From positions 1-42,574 of the forward strand of contig CALXYD010000010.1 of the NCBI GenBank assembly GCA_944392865.1: 42,574 nucleotides of DNA, read 5' to 3'. Below, piece by piece: positions 7,998 through 16,669 of this stretch. A program made the position numbers and the translations under genes. The stretch's first letter is position 1, and each line of letters begins with the position of its first letter. The DNA is from an uncultured Alphaproteobacteria bacterium. GTDB taxonomy: Bacteria; Pseudomonadota; Alphaproteobacteria; RF32; CAG-239. The notes under the pieces are model-generated. The model was not told the origin of the DNA. It saw only the letters and a program-made list of their open reading frames with translations, and did no database searches.

Positions 7998-8891
7998 ATG
8001 GAAAATACGGAAGAGCTTGAAATAGATATTGAAGACATCGGCACCATCTTGAAGAGCAGCCGGTTGAAGAGCAAAAAGAGTATGGAGGAAATTTCCAGCG
8101 AGTTGTGTATTCGGAAGATATATCTGACCGCGCTGGAAGAGGGCGATTATGAAACATTGCCGCCGATTCCCTATGGCGTTGGGTATGTCAGAACCTATGC
8201 CCGTTATTTGGGGCTTAATCCTGACCGTGCCGTAAAACTATATAAAGATGCCTCAAAGGTTGAAGAAGATAAAAACGAAATTGAGAATATTGTGCCGGAA
8301 AAGAATAAAAGTAACAGTTGGCATATAGTTATCGGAATTTTGGCGTTGACTCTGCTTTATGGCGGTTGGGAAGTGTATTCGCAAAAAGAAAGCAAAACCA
8401 AACCGGCAACAGATGTGGCGGCAGAAACCGTTGTCGCCGAAGAACCGCAAAATGTCGTCCCTCAAGAAGAAACGACTCCGGTTATGGAAAACGATAATGC
8501 CGTTGAAAATGAAAGTGCTTCTGTAAAAACAGAAGATACCCCGGGAGCGGAAGATACCTCTATGCTACAACAAACAACGCTTCCGACGGAAAATGCCGGA
8601 ATGACGGAGACCGTTGTCCAACCTGAAGAAAATACGGTAATTGAAAACGAACCGGATAACAAAGTTGTCGTTGAATTTAGCGGCGAAAGCTGGGTAGAGC
8701 TAAAAGGGCGTGATAAAGTGTATTTTCAGGGTGTTTTTCACGCCGGGGACAGAAAAGAGATAGATTATGTTGATAATTTGTTTTTATCTGTCGGACGGCC
8801 GGAAAATGTAAAAGTATACGTCAAAGGGGCGGAGAAGAATCTCCTAAATCGGAGAAGAAAAACGAATATACCGGTAGATGCGCTGGAATAG
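7998..8891 (+). CDS. RodZ-like helix-turn-helix membrane protein
   Basis: The 297-residue product has the RodZ layout. A cytoplasmic HTH domain (IGTILKSSRLKSKKSMEEIS, then CIRKIYLTALEEGDYETLP) comes first, followed by the conserved GVGYVRTYARYLGL, one membrane segment (WHIVIGILALTLLYGGWEVY), a Glu/Thr/Val-rich periplasmic linker and a C-terminal DUF4115-like domain (SWVELKGRDKVYFQGVFHAGD). RodZ links MreB to the cell-wall elongation machinery. The ATG at 7998, nine bases after AGAGG, was preferred to the TTG at 7980, which has no ribosome-binding site. It lies 47 bases after ptsP and is probably in the same transcript. Confidence 0.8.
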   Translation: MENTEELEIDIEDIGTILKSSRLKSKKSMEEISSELCIRKIYLTALEEGDYETLPPIPYGVGYVRTYARYLGLNPDRAVKLYKDASKVEEDKNEIENIVPEKNKSNSWHIVIGILALTLLYGGWEVYSQKESKTKPATDVAAETVVAEEPQNVVPQEETTPVMENDNAVENESASVKTEDTPGAEDTSMLQQTTLPTENAGMTETVVQPEENTVIENEPDNKVVVEFSGESWVELKGRDKVYFQGVFHAGDRKEIDYVDNLFLSVGRPENVKVYVKGAEKNLLNRRRKTNIPVDALE

Positions 8892-8981
8892 TTGCTTTTT
8901 CAGAGGTAAATTTTTATTGCTTTTTTCAATCGGAATAGGCAATAATCGCTGATACGCAAAATAATAACAAGGGAAAACATA

Positions 8982-10055
8982 ATGAACTTTCAGGAAAAAC
9001 TGGCCAACGTTGTAAACCGCTATGAAGAGGTGGAAGCTTTGCTGTCCTCCCCGTCAATAAGTGCCGATGAACTTGTAAAATTAAATAAAGAAATCGCCGT
9101 GCTTGAGCCGGTGGTTGGCGCTATTCATAATTATCAGAAACAAAAAAAGAGTTTTGATGATGCCGGCGAAATGATGCAGGATGTATCATTGGATAGAGAA
9201 ATGCGGGAGCTGGCCGAGGCGGAATATTATGATTTGAAAGAAAAGTTGCCTGAGCTTGAAAAAGAAATAAAAGTTTTGTTGCTCCCCAAAGAAGAGGATG
9301 ACGAAAAAAATGCCATTCTGGAAGTAAGGGCAGGCACAGGCGGCGATGAGGCGGCGCTGTTTGCCGCGGTATTGTTTGAAATGTATCAGCGATATGCACA
9401 AAAACAGGGCTGGAAATTTGAAATACTGGACGTTAGCGAGAACGGTATCGGCGGTTATAAAGAAGCCTCTGCGAAAATTACCGGCAAGGATGTGTTCGCC
9501 AAATTAAAATTTGAATCCGGCGCCCATCGGGTGCAGCGTGTGCCGGTAACCGAGTCGCAGGGCAGAATACATACCTCGGCGGCAACCGTGGCTGTTTTGC
9601 CCGAAATAGAAGAAGTAGATATGTATATCAATCCGGCGGATTTAAAAATTGACGTTTATCGTGCGTCGGGAGCCGGGGGGCAACACGTCAACCGAACCGA
9701 GTCGGCTGTTAGAATAACCCATATTCCGACCGGTATAGTCGTCCAATGTCAGGATGACCGTTCGCAATATAAAAACAAAGAAAAAGCGATGAACCATCTG
9801 CGCGCAAAATTATACGATGCGCAAAAAGCCAGCATAGATGCCAATTATTCGGAAAAACGCCGTTTGCAGGTTGGTAGCGGCGACCGGAGCGAGCGGATTC
9901 GCACATATAATTATCCACAAGGCCGAGTAACGGACCATCGCATCAATTTAACATTGTACAAGTTAGAAGAAGTTGTTTCCGGCGAGGCGTTGGGAGAAAT
10001 AATTGACGCGCTGATAATGGAAGACCAGGCGCGGCGCTTGGCTGAGATTGATTAG
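8982..10055 (+). CDS. prfA: Peptide chain release factor 1
   Basis: The 357-residue protein matches class I release factors in full length. It contains the catalytic Gly232-Gly233-Gln234 motif in [11 protein letters not shown], the [15 protein letters not shown] segment and the [21 protein letters not shown] segment. It recognises UAA and UAG on the ribosome and triggers release of the finished chain. prmC (hemK), often the next gene, is absent here; a Gfo/Idh oxidoreductase follows instead. The ribosome-binding site AAGGG precedes the ATG. Confidence 0.95.
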   Translation: MNFQEKLANVVNRYEEVEALLSSPSISADELVKLNKEIAVLEPVVGAIHNYQKQKKSFDDAGEMMQDVSLDREMRELAEAEYYDLKEKLPELEKEIKVLLLPKEEDDEKNAILEVRAGTGGDEAALFAAVLFEMYQRYAQKQGWKFEILDVSENGIGGYKEASAKITGKDVFAKLKFESGAHRVQRVPVTESQGRIHTSAATVAVLPEIEEVDMYINPADLKIDVYRASGAGGQHVNRTESAVRITHIPTGIVVQCQDDRSQYKNKEKAMNHLRAKLYDAQKASIDANYSEKRRLQVGSGDRSERIRTYNYPQGRVTDHRINLTLYKLEEVVSGEALGEIIDALIMEDQARRLAEID

Positions 10056-10056
10056 C

Positions 10057-10145
10057 TTTGTAACATTTTGTAACATCTTTTTAGAAGATTTTTTTGCTAA
10101 ATGTGTTATATAGCCCTTAAAAAGGTATAGCAAAAGAGGTACAAT
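10057..10145 (+). promoter_or_regulatory. Intergenic control region with tandem 10-mer
   Basis: TTTGTAACAT is repeated twice back to back at 10057-10066 and 10067-10076, just after the prfA stop. A weak 5 bp hairpin (10075-10089) with a following T-run could end prfA transcription. An extended -10 candidate (TGT then TATATA, 10104-10112) precedes the oxidoreductase gene, whose AGAGG lies at the usual distance from the ATG. No good -35 is visible. Confidence 0.3.
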
Positions 10146-11171
10146 ATGTCAAAATTGATAAAAGTAGCCGTAATCGGTGCTGGTATGATGGGTAAAAACC
10201 ATCTGCGCACATATAAGTCTCTGCCGGGTATCGAACTGGTAGGGGTTTACGATGTATTTCGTGAAAACGCCGAAAAAGCTGCTGATATGTTCGGGATTAA
10301 AGCCTTTTCTTCCATGGATGAAGTGGCGCGTACGGTGGATGCCGTCAGCGTTGTAACCACATCTGTCGCCCATTGCGAAGTTGGCGAATTTTTCTTAAAC
10401 CGGAAAATACACTGTATGATAGAAAAACCTCTTGCCACGACGGAAGAAGAATGCCTTCGTCTGATTGACGCGGCAAAGAAGAATAATGTCGTGTTGCTTG
10501 TCGGCCATATTGAGCGCTTTAACCCTGCCGTAGAACAGATGGGGAAAATCCTTTCCGACACCAGTAAGATTCGCTCTCTGACCGCACAACGGATGTCTGC
10601 CGCCAGCGGGCGTATTACCGATGTTGATGTTGCTATGGATTTGATGATTCATGATGTTGAGGTTATCCAGTCATTGGTCAAATCGCCGGTAGCCAGAGTT
10701 CAGGCCTCGGCAGTCAGAACACCGGGGAATGAAAGCGGAAAAGACTATATTACCGCCTTGCTTGAGTTTGAAAACGGTGCAACCGCCAACATTACGGCAA
10801 GCCGGATAACACAGGCGCGTGTTCGCACTTTGACGGTTACCACCGATACAAACTATATTGATATGGACTTCATCAACCAGAGTATTAACGTCCACTCACA
10901 AGGCCGTATGCCTTATGTAAATCAGGAGAATATTCCGGAATGGATGAACTATGGTCTGAAAGGCAGCGTTGAGCAGTTGTTTATTCCGACCAATCAGCCG
11001 TTGCAGGCGGAATTGTCCCATTTTATAAGTTGTGTCAAAGGTGAAGCAACGCCTCGTATCAGTGGCGAAGACGCGTTAAATGCTTTACGCGTTATTTGGC
11101 AGATACAGGATGTTTTGGGACTGTCCAGAACCATTGCCCCGGCGCCGGTATTGCAGCCGTTGGCCGCGTAA
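10146..11171 (+). CDS. Gfo/Idh/MocA family NAD(P)-dependent oxidoreductase
   Basis: The 341-residue protein has an N-terminal Rossmann domain (VAVIGAGMMGKNHLR), the family EKPLATT motif with its conserved lysine, and the GHIERFNPAV segment. The GHIERFNP form is found in several sugar dehydrogenases, including UDP-GlcNAc 3-dehydrogenases of the GnnA type that begin synthesis of diamino-sugar lipid A. No aminotransferase partner is adjacent, so that assignment is only a possibility. truA follows after four bases, suggesting co-transcription. Confidence 0.8.
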   Translation: MSKLIKVAVIGAGMMGKNHLRTYKSLPGIELVGVYDVFRENAEKAADMFGIKAFSSMDEVARTVDAVSVVTTSVAHCEVGEFFLNRKIHCMIEKPLATTEEECLRLIDAAKKNNVVLLVGHIERFNPAVEQMGKILSDTSKIRSLTAQRMSAASGRITDVDVAMDLMIHDVEVIQSLVKSPVARVQASAVRTPGNESGKDYITALLEFENGATANITASRITQARVRTLTVTTDTNYIDMDFINQSINVHSQGRMPYVNQENIPEWMNYGLKGSVEQLFIPTNQPLQAELSHFISCVKGEATPRISGEDALNALRVIWQIQDVLGLSRTIAPAPVLQPLAA

Positions 11172-11175
11172 AACG

Positions 11176-11916
11176 ATGCGCTACAAAATTACGGTAGAAT
11201 ATGATGGCACGAACCTCCTCGGCTGGCAAAAGCAGGACGAAGGGGCGAGTGCCCAATATTTTTTGGAAGAAGCCTTAAAGGGGTTTACTCATCAGGATAT
11301 AAACATATATGGCGCCGGGCGGACGGATGCCGGAGTTCATGCCTTGGGGCAGGTCGCCCATTTTGATTTGGAAACCTCAATGGATTTGTTTCATATCCGG
11401 GAAGCATTCAATGCGCGTCTTCGTATTTTGGCGGCGCCCGTTTCAGTAATTGAGGTTGAAAATGCGGCGCCGGATTTTCATGCCCGATTCTCAGCCAAGG
11501 GACGGGGTTATATCTATCGTTTGCTAAATCGCCGCGCTCCGACAGTATTGTCCGCAAACCGTGTTTGGGTTGTCGGCTATCCGCTGGATGTTGAAAAAAT
11601 GCGTCAGGCGGCAAAATATTTATTGGGACATCACGACTTCAGCTCGTTCCGTGGCGCCGGTTGCCAGGCATTATCGCCGGAAAAAACACTGGATAAGCTG
11701 GATATTGTAACCAACGGTGCGGAAATAGATTTTATTGTTGAGGCGCGTTCATTTCTTTACCATCAGGTGCGCAATATGGTTGGCACGCTCAAAGAGGTGG
11801 GCGACGGGAAATTGGCACCGGAAGACATTAAGACGATTTTGGAAAAGAAAAACCGCGCTTGCGCCGGCGTAACCGCACCGGCTTGCGGGTTGTATCTAAG
11901 CAAAGTAATGTATTGA
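11176..11916 (+). CDS. truA: tRNA pseudouridine(38-40) synthase TruA
   Basis: The 246-residue product carries the TruA active-site motif GAGRTDAGVHALGQV with catalytic Asp51. It also has the N-terminal ITVEYDGTNLLGWQ and the C-terminal RSFLYHQVRNMVGTL. It isomerises uridines 38-40 of the anticodon arm of many tRNAs. The ATG at 11176 begins at the conserved N-terminus, four bases after the previous stop; the longer frame from 11080 overlaps the oxidoreductase gene. It abuts yraN, which runs the other way, with no spacer. Confidence 0.94.
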   Translation: MRYKITVEYDGTNLLGWQKQDEGASAQYFLEEALKGFTHQDINIYGAGRTDAGVHALGQVAHFDLETSMDLFHIREAFNARLRILAAPVSVIEVENAAPDFHARFSAKGRGYIYRLLNRRAPTVLSANRVWVVGYPLDVEKMRQAAKYLLGHHDFSSFRGAGCQALSPEKTLDKLDIVTNGAEIDFIVEARSFLYHQVRNMVGTLKEVGDGKLAPEDIKTILEKKNRACAGVTAPACGLYLSKVMY

Positions 11917-12321
11917 TTAGCGTCCAAAATGGTCGGATAAGGCGTTTTTTATGCGGCGTATATGAAAAGGAAAGCGGACAAAGAAAACGTCAAACTTTAT
12001 GGAATAACCCCGGTATTTTTTATGATATTTCATAAAATACTGGGCGCCGAACATAATCCTTTTCTGTTGCTCATAAGAGAGCGCATGTAAAAAGTCGGCG
12101 GATTTCTTTCTCTTCTTGACTTCGCAAAATACTAAAGTACGCCCTTTTAAAGCAATAAAATCAAGTTCGCCGTAAGGTGTGTTCTTGCCGCGCCCGCAAC
12201 GGTAGTTTTTTTCAATTATTTTGTAACCGTGCAGCCGCATATACATACGGCACAAAAATTCTGCCAGCTTTCCGGCTTTATTATGTGTTATTTTTAAGTT
12301 CCAGAGCTTTTTCATAGACAT
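11917..12321 (-). CDS. YraN/UPF0102 family endonuclease-like protein
   Basis: The 134-residue protein belongs to the UPF0102 (YraN) family, which has a restriction-endonuclease-like fold. Visible motifs are KAGKLAEFLCRMYM, YGELDFIAL and LVFCEVKKRK, giving the E...D...ExK nuclease signature. The cellular role is poorly known. Its start lies 41 bases inside the end of rsmI, on the same strand, so translation is probably coupled; no independent ribosome-binding site is clear. The rsmI-yraN pair next to an LpoA-like gene is a common proteobacterial arrangement. Confidence 0.85.
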   Translation of the reverse strand: MSMKKLWNLKITHNKAGKLAEFLCRMYMRLHGYKIIEKNYRCGRGKNTPYGELDFIALKGRTLVFCEVKKRKKSADFLHALSYEQQKRIMFGAQYFMKYHKKYRGYSIKFDVFFVRFPFHIRRIKNALSDHFGR

Positions 12322-13117
12322 CGTTTTTTTTCAAATTATACTTATCAGCAACCTTACGAACCGCATCTTTAAGTGTGGAATTTTTAAGTTCTTCTGCCAA
12401 TATTTGTTCCAGGTCAAGTACGGAAGTTTCTTCATCGTCCGGCGGCGCAATAATCAATACCAACTCGCCTTTAATCGGATTCTCACTCAAACGATGTCGG
12501 ACTTCGGCAATAGAGCCGGAAATGCATTCTTCGTAAACTTTGCTGATTTCCCTCACAACGGCAATGTTTCTCCGCGGCATGGCTTTCTCAAGCGCGTCAA
12601 GAGATTTGTTAAGCCTGAGCGCTGTTTCATATAAAACTAAGGTGGAGTTGATATCCTTCAGCTCAGCGAATAAGTCTGAACGGGCTTTGTCTTTATTCGG
12701 GATAAAACCGGCAAACATAAAACGGTTTGTCGGCAATCCTGAAAGTTGCAGGGCACAGACAACGGCACAAGCGCCGGGAAGCACCGTAACTTTTATCCGC
12801 TGCTTTCTGCATTCAAAAACCAGTTTATAACCGGGGTCGGATATTAACGGAGAGCCGGCATCGCTGATAAGGGCAACGCTTTTTCCGTCTTCAATAAGTT
12901 TGATAATAACCTCAAACCGGTCTTGCTCAAGGTGGTCTTCATAAGCGATAAAAGGTTTGCGTGCGGAAATTCCTAAAAGGGTGAAAAGTTTTTTGCTGTT
13001 TCTTGTGTCTTCTGCGGCAATAACATCGGCTTCTTCTAAAACCTCTTTCGCCCGCTGCGTAATATCGCCCAAATTGCCGATAGGCGTCGCGACAATATAC
13101 AAACCTGCATCTAACAT
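12281..13117 (-). CDS. rsmI: 16S rRNA (cytidine(1402)-2'-O)-methyltransferase RsmI
   Basis: The 278-residue protein has the RsmI signatures LYIVATPIGNLGDITQRA, AAEDTRNSKKLF and VALISDAGSPLISDPGY, which form the SAM-binding pocket of the tetrapyrrole-methylase fold. It methylates the ribose of C1402 in the ribosomal decoding centre. The ATG at 13117 fits the conserved N-terminus better than the TTG at 13138. It is divergent from the LpoA-like lipoprotein gene and overlaps yraN downstream. Confidence 0.93.
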   Translation of the reverse strand: MLDAGLYIVATPIGNLGDITQRAKEVLEEADVIAAEDTRNSKKLFTLLGISARKPFIAYEDHLEQDRFEVIIKLIEDGKSVALISDAGSPLISDPGYKLVFECRKQRIKVTVLPGACAVVCALQLSGLPTNRFMFAGFIPNKDKARSDLFAELKDINSTLVLYETALRLNKSLDALEKAMPRRNIAVVREISKVYEECISGSIAEVRHRLSENPIKGELVLIIAPPDDEETSVLDLEQILAEELKNSTLKDAVRKVADKYNLKKNDVYEKALELKNNT

Positions 13118-13189
13118 CTTATTATACTTTACAAACAAGGTTTTTTAGTTTAAATAGAACAACATAATTGTTTAACATTTTGGGAATAA

Positions 13190-14452
13190 ATGCAAGTGTT
13201 TAAAAACATCGTTTTATTTTTTCTTTGTTTAGGGCTTTTCGGGTGCAACAGCTCTTTGACGGATAATCGTATAGAACTGTCAAATCAACGCTACGATATC
13301 ATAGATTTTGATGCCATAAATAGAGGTATGGCAACGGAAAACACGCTGAATGTCGGCGTACTTCTGCCGCTGACCGGTAAGGCGTCAGACATCGGTCTTG
13401 GAATGCAAAATGCAATGTTTATGGCCTTGGACGATTTGCAAAATAATCGTATGGTCTTGAAGTTTTATGATACAAAAAGTTCGGAAGAAGGCGCCGCTGT
13501 TGCGGCCGACCGTGCTCTGGAAGACGGTGTTAATTTAATATTGGGGCCGTTGATGAGCTCGGAAGTCAGCGGAGTCGCACCTCTGGCTCTGTCTGCGGAT
13601 GTGCCGGTAGTTTCCTTTACAACCTCGCCGCAGGTCTTGCAGAAAGGAATATACAGTATCGGTTTGTTAAACGGGGAACAGGTTGACCGCGCAGTTTCTT
13701 ATGCCGCGGATAATGGCCGCACCAGCCTTGCTTTGTTGGTGCCGGATAATAACAGTGGGCTGAATATTGTAAAATCCGCGCTAATGTCATCGGTTGCGAA
13801 AAATATTTCCCTGGTAAAAGTCGGTTTTTATAGTTCCGGAAGTGTTGATTTTTCGGAATTGGTAAAAGAAATGTCGCAGGAAGCCGGCTTTGACGCAATT
13901 TTAATAGCGGACAGCGGTAATCGCCTAAAATCTCTGGCCTCAATATTTGCTTATAATGATATAATGTATCCGGATGTCTTGTTTATGGGGACGTCCGCTT
14001 GGGATAATACCAATTTAAGCAAGGAAACGATTTTATATCACAGTGTTTACCCGATGGTTTCCAAAAGTTACGGAACATACTTTACCGACAAATATAAAGA
14101 AACGTTTGGCGAACAACCCAAAAGCATTTACTCGTTTGCGTATGACAGCGTATTGCTTGCGTCTGTCTTGTCGGGTAAAGACCGTGACAATTTAACGGAA
14201 GCCTTGACCGGTAAGGGAGGCTTTATCGGAGTCAACGGATTCTTCAGAATATTGCCGACGGGACAAAGTTTCCACAGTCTTGAAATGCTTGAAGTAACTA
14301 AAGACGGACCGAACGTTGTATCAAAAGCCGGAGAAAATGCCGGGGATTATACGGAAAACGAAATAGATATCCGCTATATTCCGTATGAAAAGCTGCCGAA
14401 GTTTTACGGCAAAAGCAGCTCAGATGTATTAAAATGGCTCTATAATAATTGA
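13190..14452 (+). CDS. LpoA/YraM-like lipoprotein, periplasmic-binding fold
   Basis: The 420-residue product begins with a lipoprotein signal (lipobox LFGC, Cys19). It continues as a periplasmic-binding-protein fold of the branched-chain amino-acid type (VGVLLPLTGKASDIGLGMQNAM, GVNLILGPLMSSEVSGVAPLA, GFDAILIADSG). This domain is shared by LpoA, the outer-membrane activator of penicillin-binding protein 1A, and by ABC-type binding proteins. The position next to rsmI and yraN favours the LpoA-type assignment. It lacks the N-terminal TPR half of enterobacterial LpoA, as expected for alphaproteobacterial versions. Confidence 0.82.
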   Translation: MQVFKNIVLFFLCLGLFGCNSSLTDNRIELSNQRYDIIDFDAINRGMATENTLNVGVLLPLTGKASDIGLGMQNAMFMALDDLQNNRMVLKFYDTKSSEEGAAVAADRALEDGVNLILGPLMSSEVSGVAPLALSADVPVVSFTTSPQVLQKGIYSIGLLNGEQVDRAVSYAADNGRTSLALLVPDNNSGLNIVKSALMSSVAKNISLVKVGFYSSGSVDFSELVKEMSQEAGFDAILIADSGNRLKSLASIFAYNDIMYPDVLFMGTSAWDNTNLSKETILYHSVYPMVSKSYGTYFTDKYKETFGEQPKSIYSFAYDSVLLASVLSGKDRDNLTEALTGKGGFIGVNGFFRILPTGQSFHSLEMLEVTKDGPNVVSKAGENAGDYTENEIDIRYIPYEKLPKFYGKSSSDVLKWLYNN

Positions 14453-14473
14453 TGTTAATTGTTGTTTTTAGGC

Positions 14474-14502
14474 TTGCAAATTAACGCAAATGGCGCATTA
14501 TA
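14474..14502 (+). promoter_or_regulatory. Promoter of the SRP RNA gene
   Basis: TTGCAA at 14474-14479 and CATTAT at 14497-14502 are separated by 17 bases. This places the transcription start near 14509, close to the predicted 5' end of the SRP RNA. Confidence 0.5.
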
Positions 14503-14515
14503 AGAAAACAATAAT

Positions 14516-14601
14516 GAAGGGTGCAGGGTTGTTTTGCTGCCAACCCGGTCAGGTTCGGAAGAAAGCAGCCGTAACAGTTAAAACAAGGTCTGTAACCCTT
14601 C
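14516..14601 (+). ncRNA. ffs: Signal recognition particle RNA (4.5S type)
   Basis: The segment contains the conserved SRP domain IV hairpin GGTTCGGAAGAAAGCAGCC with the GGAA tetraloop. Compared with the more usual GGTCCGGAAGGAAGCAGCC, a C-to-T and a G-to-A change are compensating and keep the pair. The ends close a terminal stem (GAAGGGTGCAG with CTGTAACCCTTC). The RNA binds Ffh and guides ribosomes making membrane proteins. It lies just upstream of dnaX, a common placement in alphaproteobacteria. The exact ends are estimated from the stem. Confidence 0.88.
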
Positions 14602-14620
14602 GCCTCATAAGTTAGAAGTG

Positions 14621-16336
14621 ATGTCGGAAGATAATTTAAACGAAAATCAATATGTCGTGTTGGCGCGTAAATACCGCCCCCAGAGGTTTGAAGATTTGTT
14701 GGGGCAGGATGCGCTTGTTCAAACTCTGACGAATGCTATTCAAAACAATCGGCTTCATCACGCCTATATTTTAACCGGGATTCGCGGCGTCGGCAAAACA
14801 ACAACGGCGCGCCTGATTGCCCGTGCATTGAATTGCACCGGCGAAGACGGTAACGGCGGGCCGACTATTCATCCGTGCGGTGTTTGTGATAATTGTAAAG
14901 CAATTGCCGCCGGTCGGCACATGGACGTAATGGAACTTGATGCAGCCTCTCATACCGGAGTTGATGATATCCGCGAGTTGCTGGATAGTGTCCGTTATGC
15001 GCCGACCAATGCCCGATACAAAGTCTATATTATTGACGAAGTCCATATGCTTTCCAAGGGCGCGTTTAATGCATTACTGAAAACGTTGGAAGAACCGCCC
15101 GCACACGTTAAGTTTATTTTTGCCACCACGGAGATAAGAAAAGTTCCGGTAACCATTCTTTCCCGTTGTCAACGATTTGATTTGCAACGTTTATCCGTGG
15201 AAACGCTGTTACAGCTGTTTTCTAAAATAATGGCGAGCGAACAGATTTCCGCAGAGGGGGAAGCTCTGGAAATCATCGCCAAGGCGGCAGACGGCTCGGC
15301 GCGCGACGGACTGTCCTTGTTAGACCAGGCGATTGTTTTGGGCAATGGAAAAATCAATACGGACACCGTAAAGAAAATGCTGGGCTTGGCTGACCGTAGC
15401 CAGACGTTGGATTTATTCAAAGAATTAGTAAAAGGCGATATGGAAAAAGTGTTGTCCATGGTTGCAGAGCAATACACGAACGGGGCGACACCAATGATAA
15501 TCCTGCAGGATTTGATTAACATCACCCACGATGTCGCCAAAGTTAAAATTGTCCCGAATTTATTAAAAACGACCGGATTTAGCGAAATTGAAAAAACAAC
15601 CTTTGCTGAATTAAGTGCATCGTGTCCGATTTCCGTATTATCCAAAATCTGGCAGATGTTGATAAAAGGCGTGACGGAGATAAATATGGCGCCGTCAGCG
15701 GTGGAAGCCTTGGAAATGATATTGTTGCGGGTTGCCTATTCGGCCTCATTGCCAACTCCGCTGGAAATATTGAACGACGTAAAAAAAAAGTCTGAAATCG
15801 CCGGTTTAAATAACAGTTCGGCCTACCCTGCCGGAATGGAAAAAAAAAATAATCTGACAGAGCCGCCGGCGCAAAATATTCCGGGCGGAGAAAATTGGCA
15901 GATATTCAACACGGTAGACGACTTTTTGCGGTACTTGGAAAGAACGAAAAAGGCGCTTATTGAATATTCGGTCAGAAACGATATAAGCATTAAAGAATTT
16001 TCCAACGGGCGGATTGTTATGAACATTTCCCCGCAGATACAGCAGGATTTTATTGTCAATCTGCATAAGATACTAAGTTCCGCTACGGGAAAGCAATGGG
16101 AAATAGAGATAGAAAAAGGAGAAGTAGGAGAAACCATAGCGGCAAAAGAAAATGCCGCTGCGGAAGCGAAAAAAAAGAGTGTTGCGGAATATCCGTTGGT
16201 AAAAAAGATTCTGGAGGAATTTAAAGGCGCCAGAATAGAAACGGTAGTCCGCAAAAAATTGGAGGAATTAGCCGAAACTGAGGAAGATTCTTCCGAAGAC
16301 ATCAATCATATAACCGATATTGACGAAGAGGAATAA
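14621..16336 (+). CDS. dnaX: DNA polymerase III subunits gamma and tau
   Basis: The 571-residue tau form has the clamp-loader AAA+ domain. Walker A is GIRGVGKT (53-60), then come the zinc-binding cysteines in HPCGVCDNC, Walker B VYIIDEVHML, sensor 1 ATTEIRKVPVTILSRC and a C-terminal tail that would bind DnaB and the polymerase. Two A-runs (15781-15790 and 15840-15850) lie right after the domain III region. Each offers a -1 slippery heptamer with a stop one codon or less beyond, which would give gamma-like products of about 391 or 410 residues. Start at ATG 14621, though GTG at 14618 is possible. It is the first gene of a dnaX-ybaB-recR operon. Confidence 0.94.
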   Translation: MSEDNLNENQYVVLARKYRPQRFEDLLGQDALVQTLTNAIQNNRLHHAYILTGIRGVGKTTTARLIARALNCTGEDGNGGPTIHPCGVCDNCKAIAAGRHMDVMELDAASHTGVDDIRELLDSVRYAPTNARYKVYIIDEVHMLSKGAFNALLKTLEEPPAHVKFIFATTEIRKVPVTILSRCQRFDLQRLSVETLLQLFSKIMASEQISAEGEALEIIAKAADGSARDGLSLLDQAIVLGNGKINTDTVKKMLGLADRSQTLDLFKELVKGDMEKVLSMVAEQYTNGATPMIILQDLINITHDVAKVKIVPNLLKTTGFSEIEKTTFAELSASCPISVLSKIWQMLIKGVTEINMAPSAVEALEMILLRVAYSASLPTPLEILNDVKKKSEIAGLNNSSAYPAGMEKKNNLTEPPAQNIPGGENWQIFNTVDDFLRYLERTKKALIEYSVRNDISIKEFSNGRIVMNISPQIQQDFIVNLHKILSSATGKQWEIEIEKGEVGETIAAKENAAAEAKKKSVAEYPLVKKILEEFKGARIETVVRKKLEELAETEEDSSEDINHITDIDEEE

Positions 16337-16337
16337 A

Positions 16338-16652
16338 ATGCTGAACATACAAGGTATAATGAAACAAGCTCAGGTAATGCAAAAAAGAATGCAGGAAGTC
16401 CAGGCCAAATTGGCGGAAACCGAAGTCTGCGGCACGGCCGCCAACGGTTTGCTGACGGTAACCTTAAACGGAAAATCTGAGATGAAGAAAATATCAATAG
16501 ACAGGTCTTTGGGCGAAGATATGGAAATGCTGGAAGATTTAATTTTGGTAGCCTATAACGATGCCCACGCTAAAATAGAAGAAATGACCGAAAACGGAAT
16601 GAAAGAGGCAACCGGCGGAATGAATCTCGGCGGGTTGAAATTGCCGTTTTAA
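16338..16652 (+). CDS. ybaB: Nucleoid-associated protein YbaB/EbfC
   Basis: The 104-residue product matches the YbaB/EbfC family (MLNIQGIMKQAQVMQKRMQE start, VTLNGKSEMKKISIDRSL, VAYNDAHAKIEE, ending GGLKLPF). These small dimers bind DNA and sit between dnaX and recR in many bacteria, as here. The ATG at 16338 follows GAGG at a good distance and directly follows the dnaX stop; an ACG-like extension to 16320 is not needed. Confidence 0.92.
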   Translation: MLNIQGIMKQAQVMQKRMQEVQAKLAETEVCGTAANGLLTVTLNGKSEMKKISIDRSLGEDMEMLEDLILVAYNDAHAKIEEMTENGMKEATGGMNLGGLKLPF

Positions 16653-16669
16653 ATAAGGGCAGGGGTAAA

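Noticed and set aside
15781..15850. A-runs in dnaX as sequencing errors or gene decay
   Set aside because: The main frame is intact through both runs and the tail after them is coding to the usual end before ybaB.
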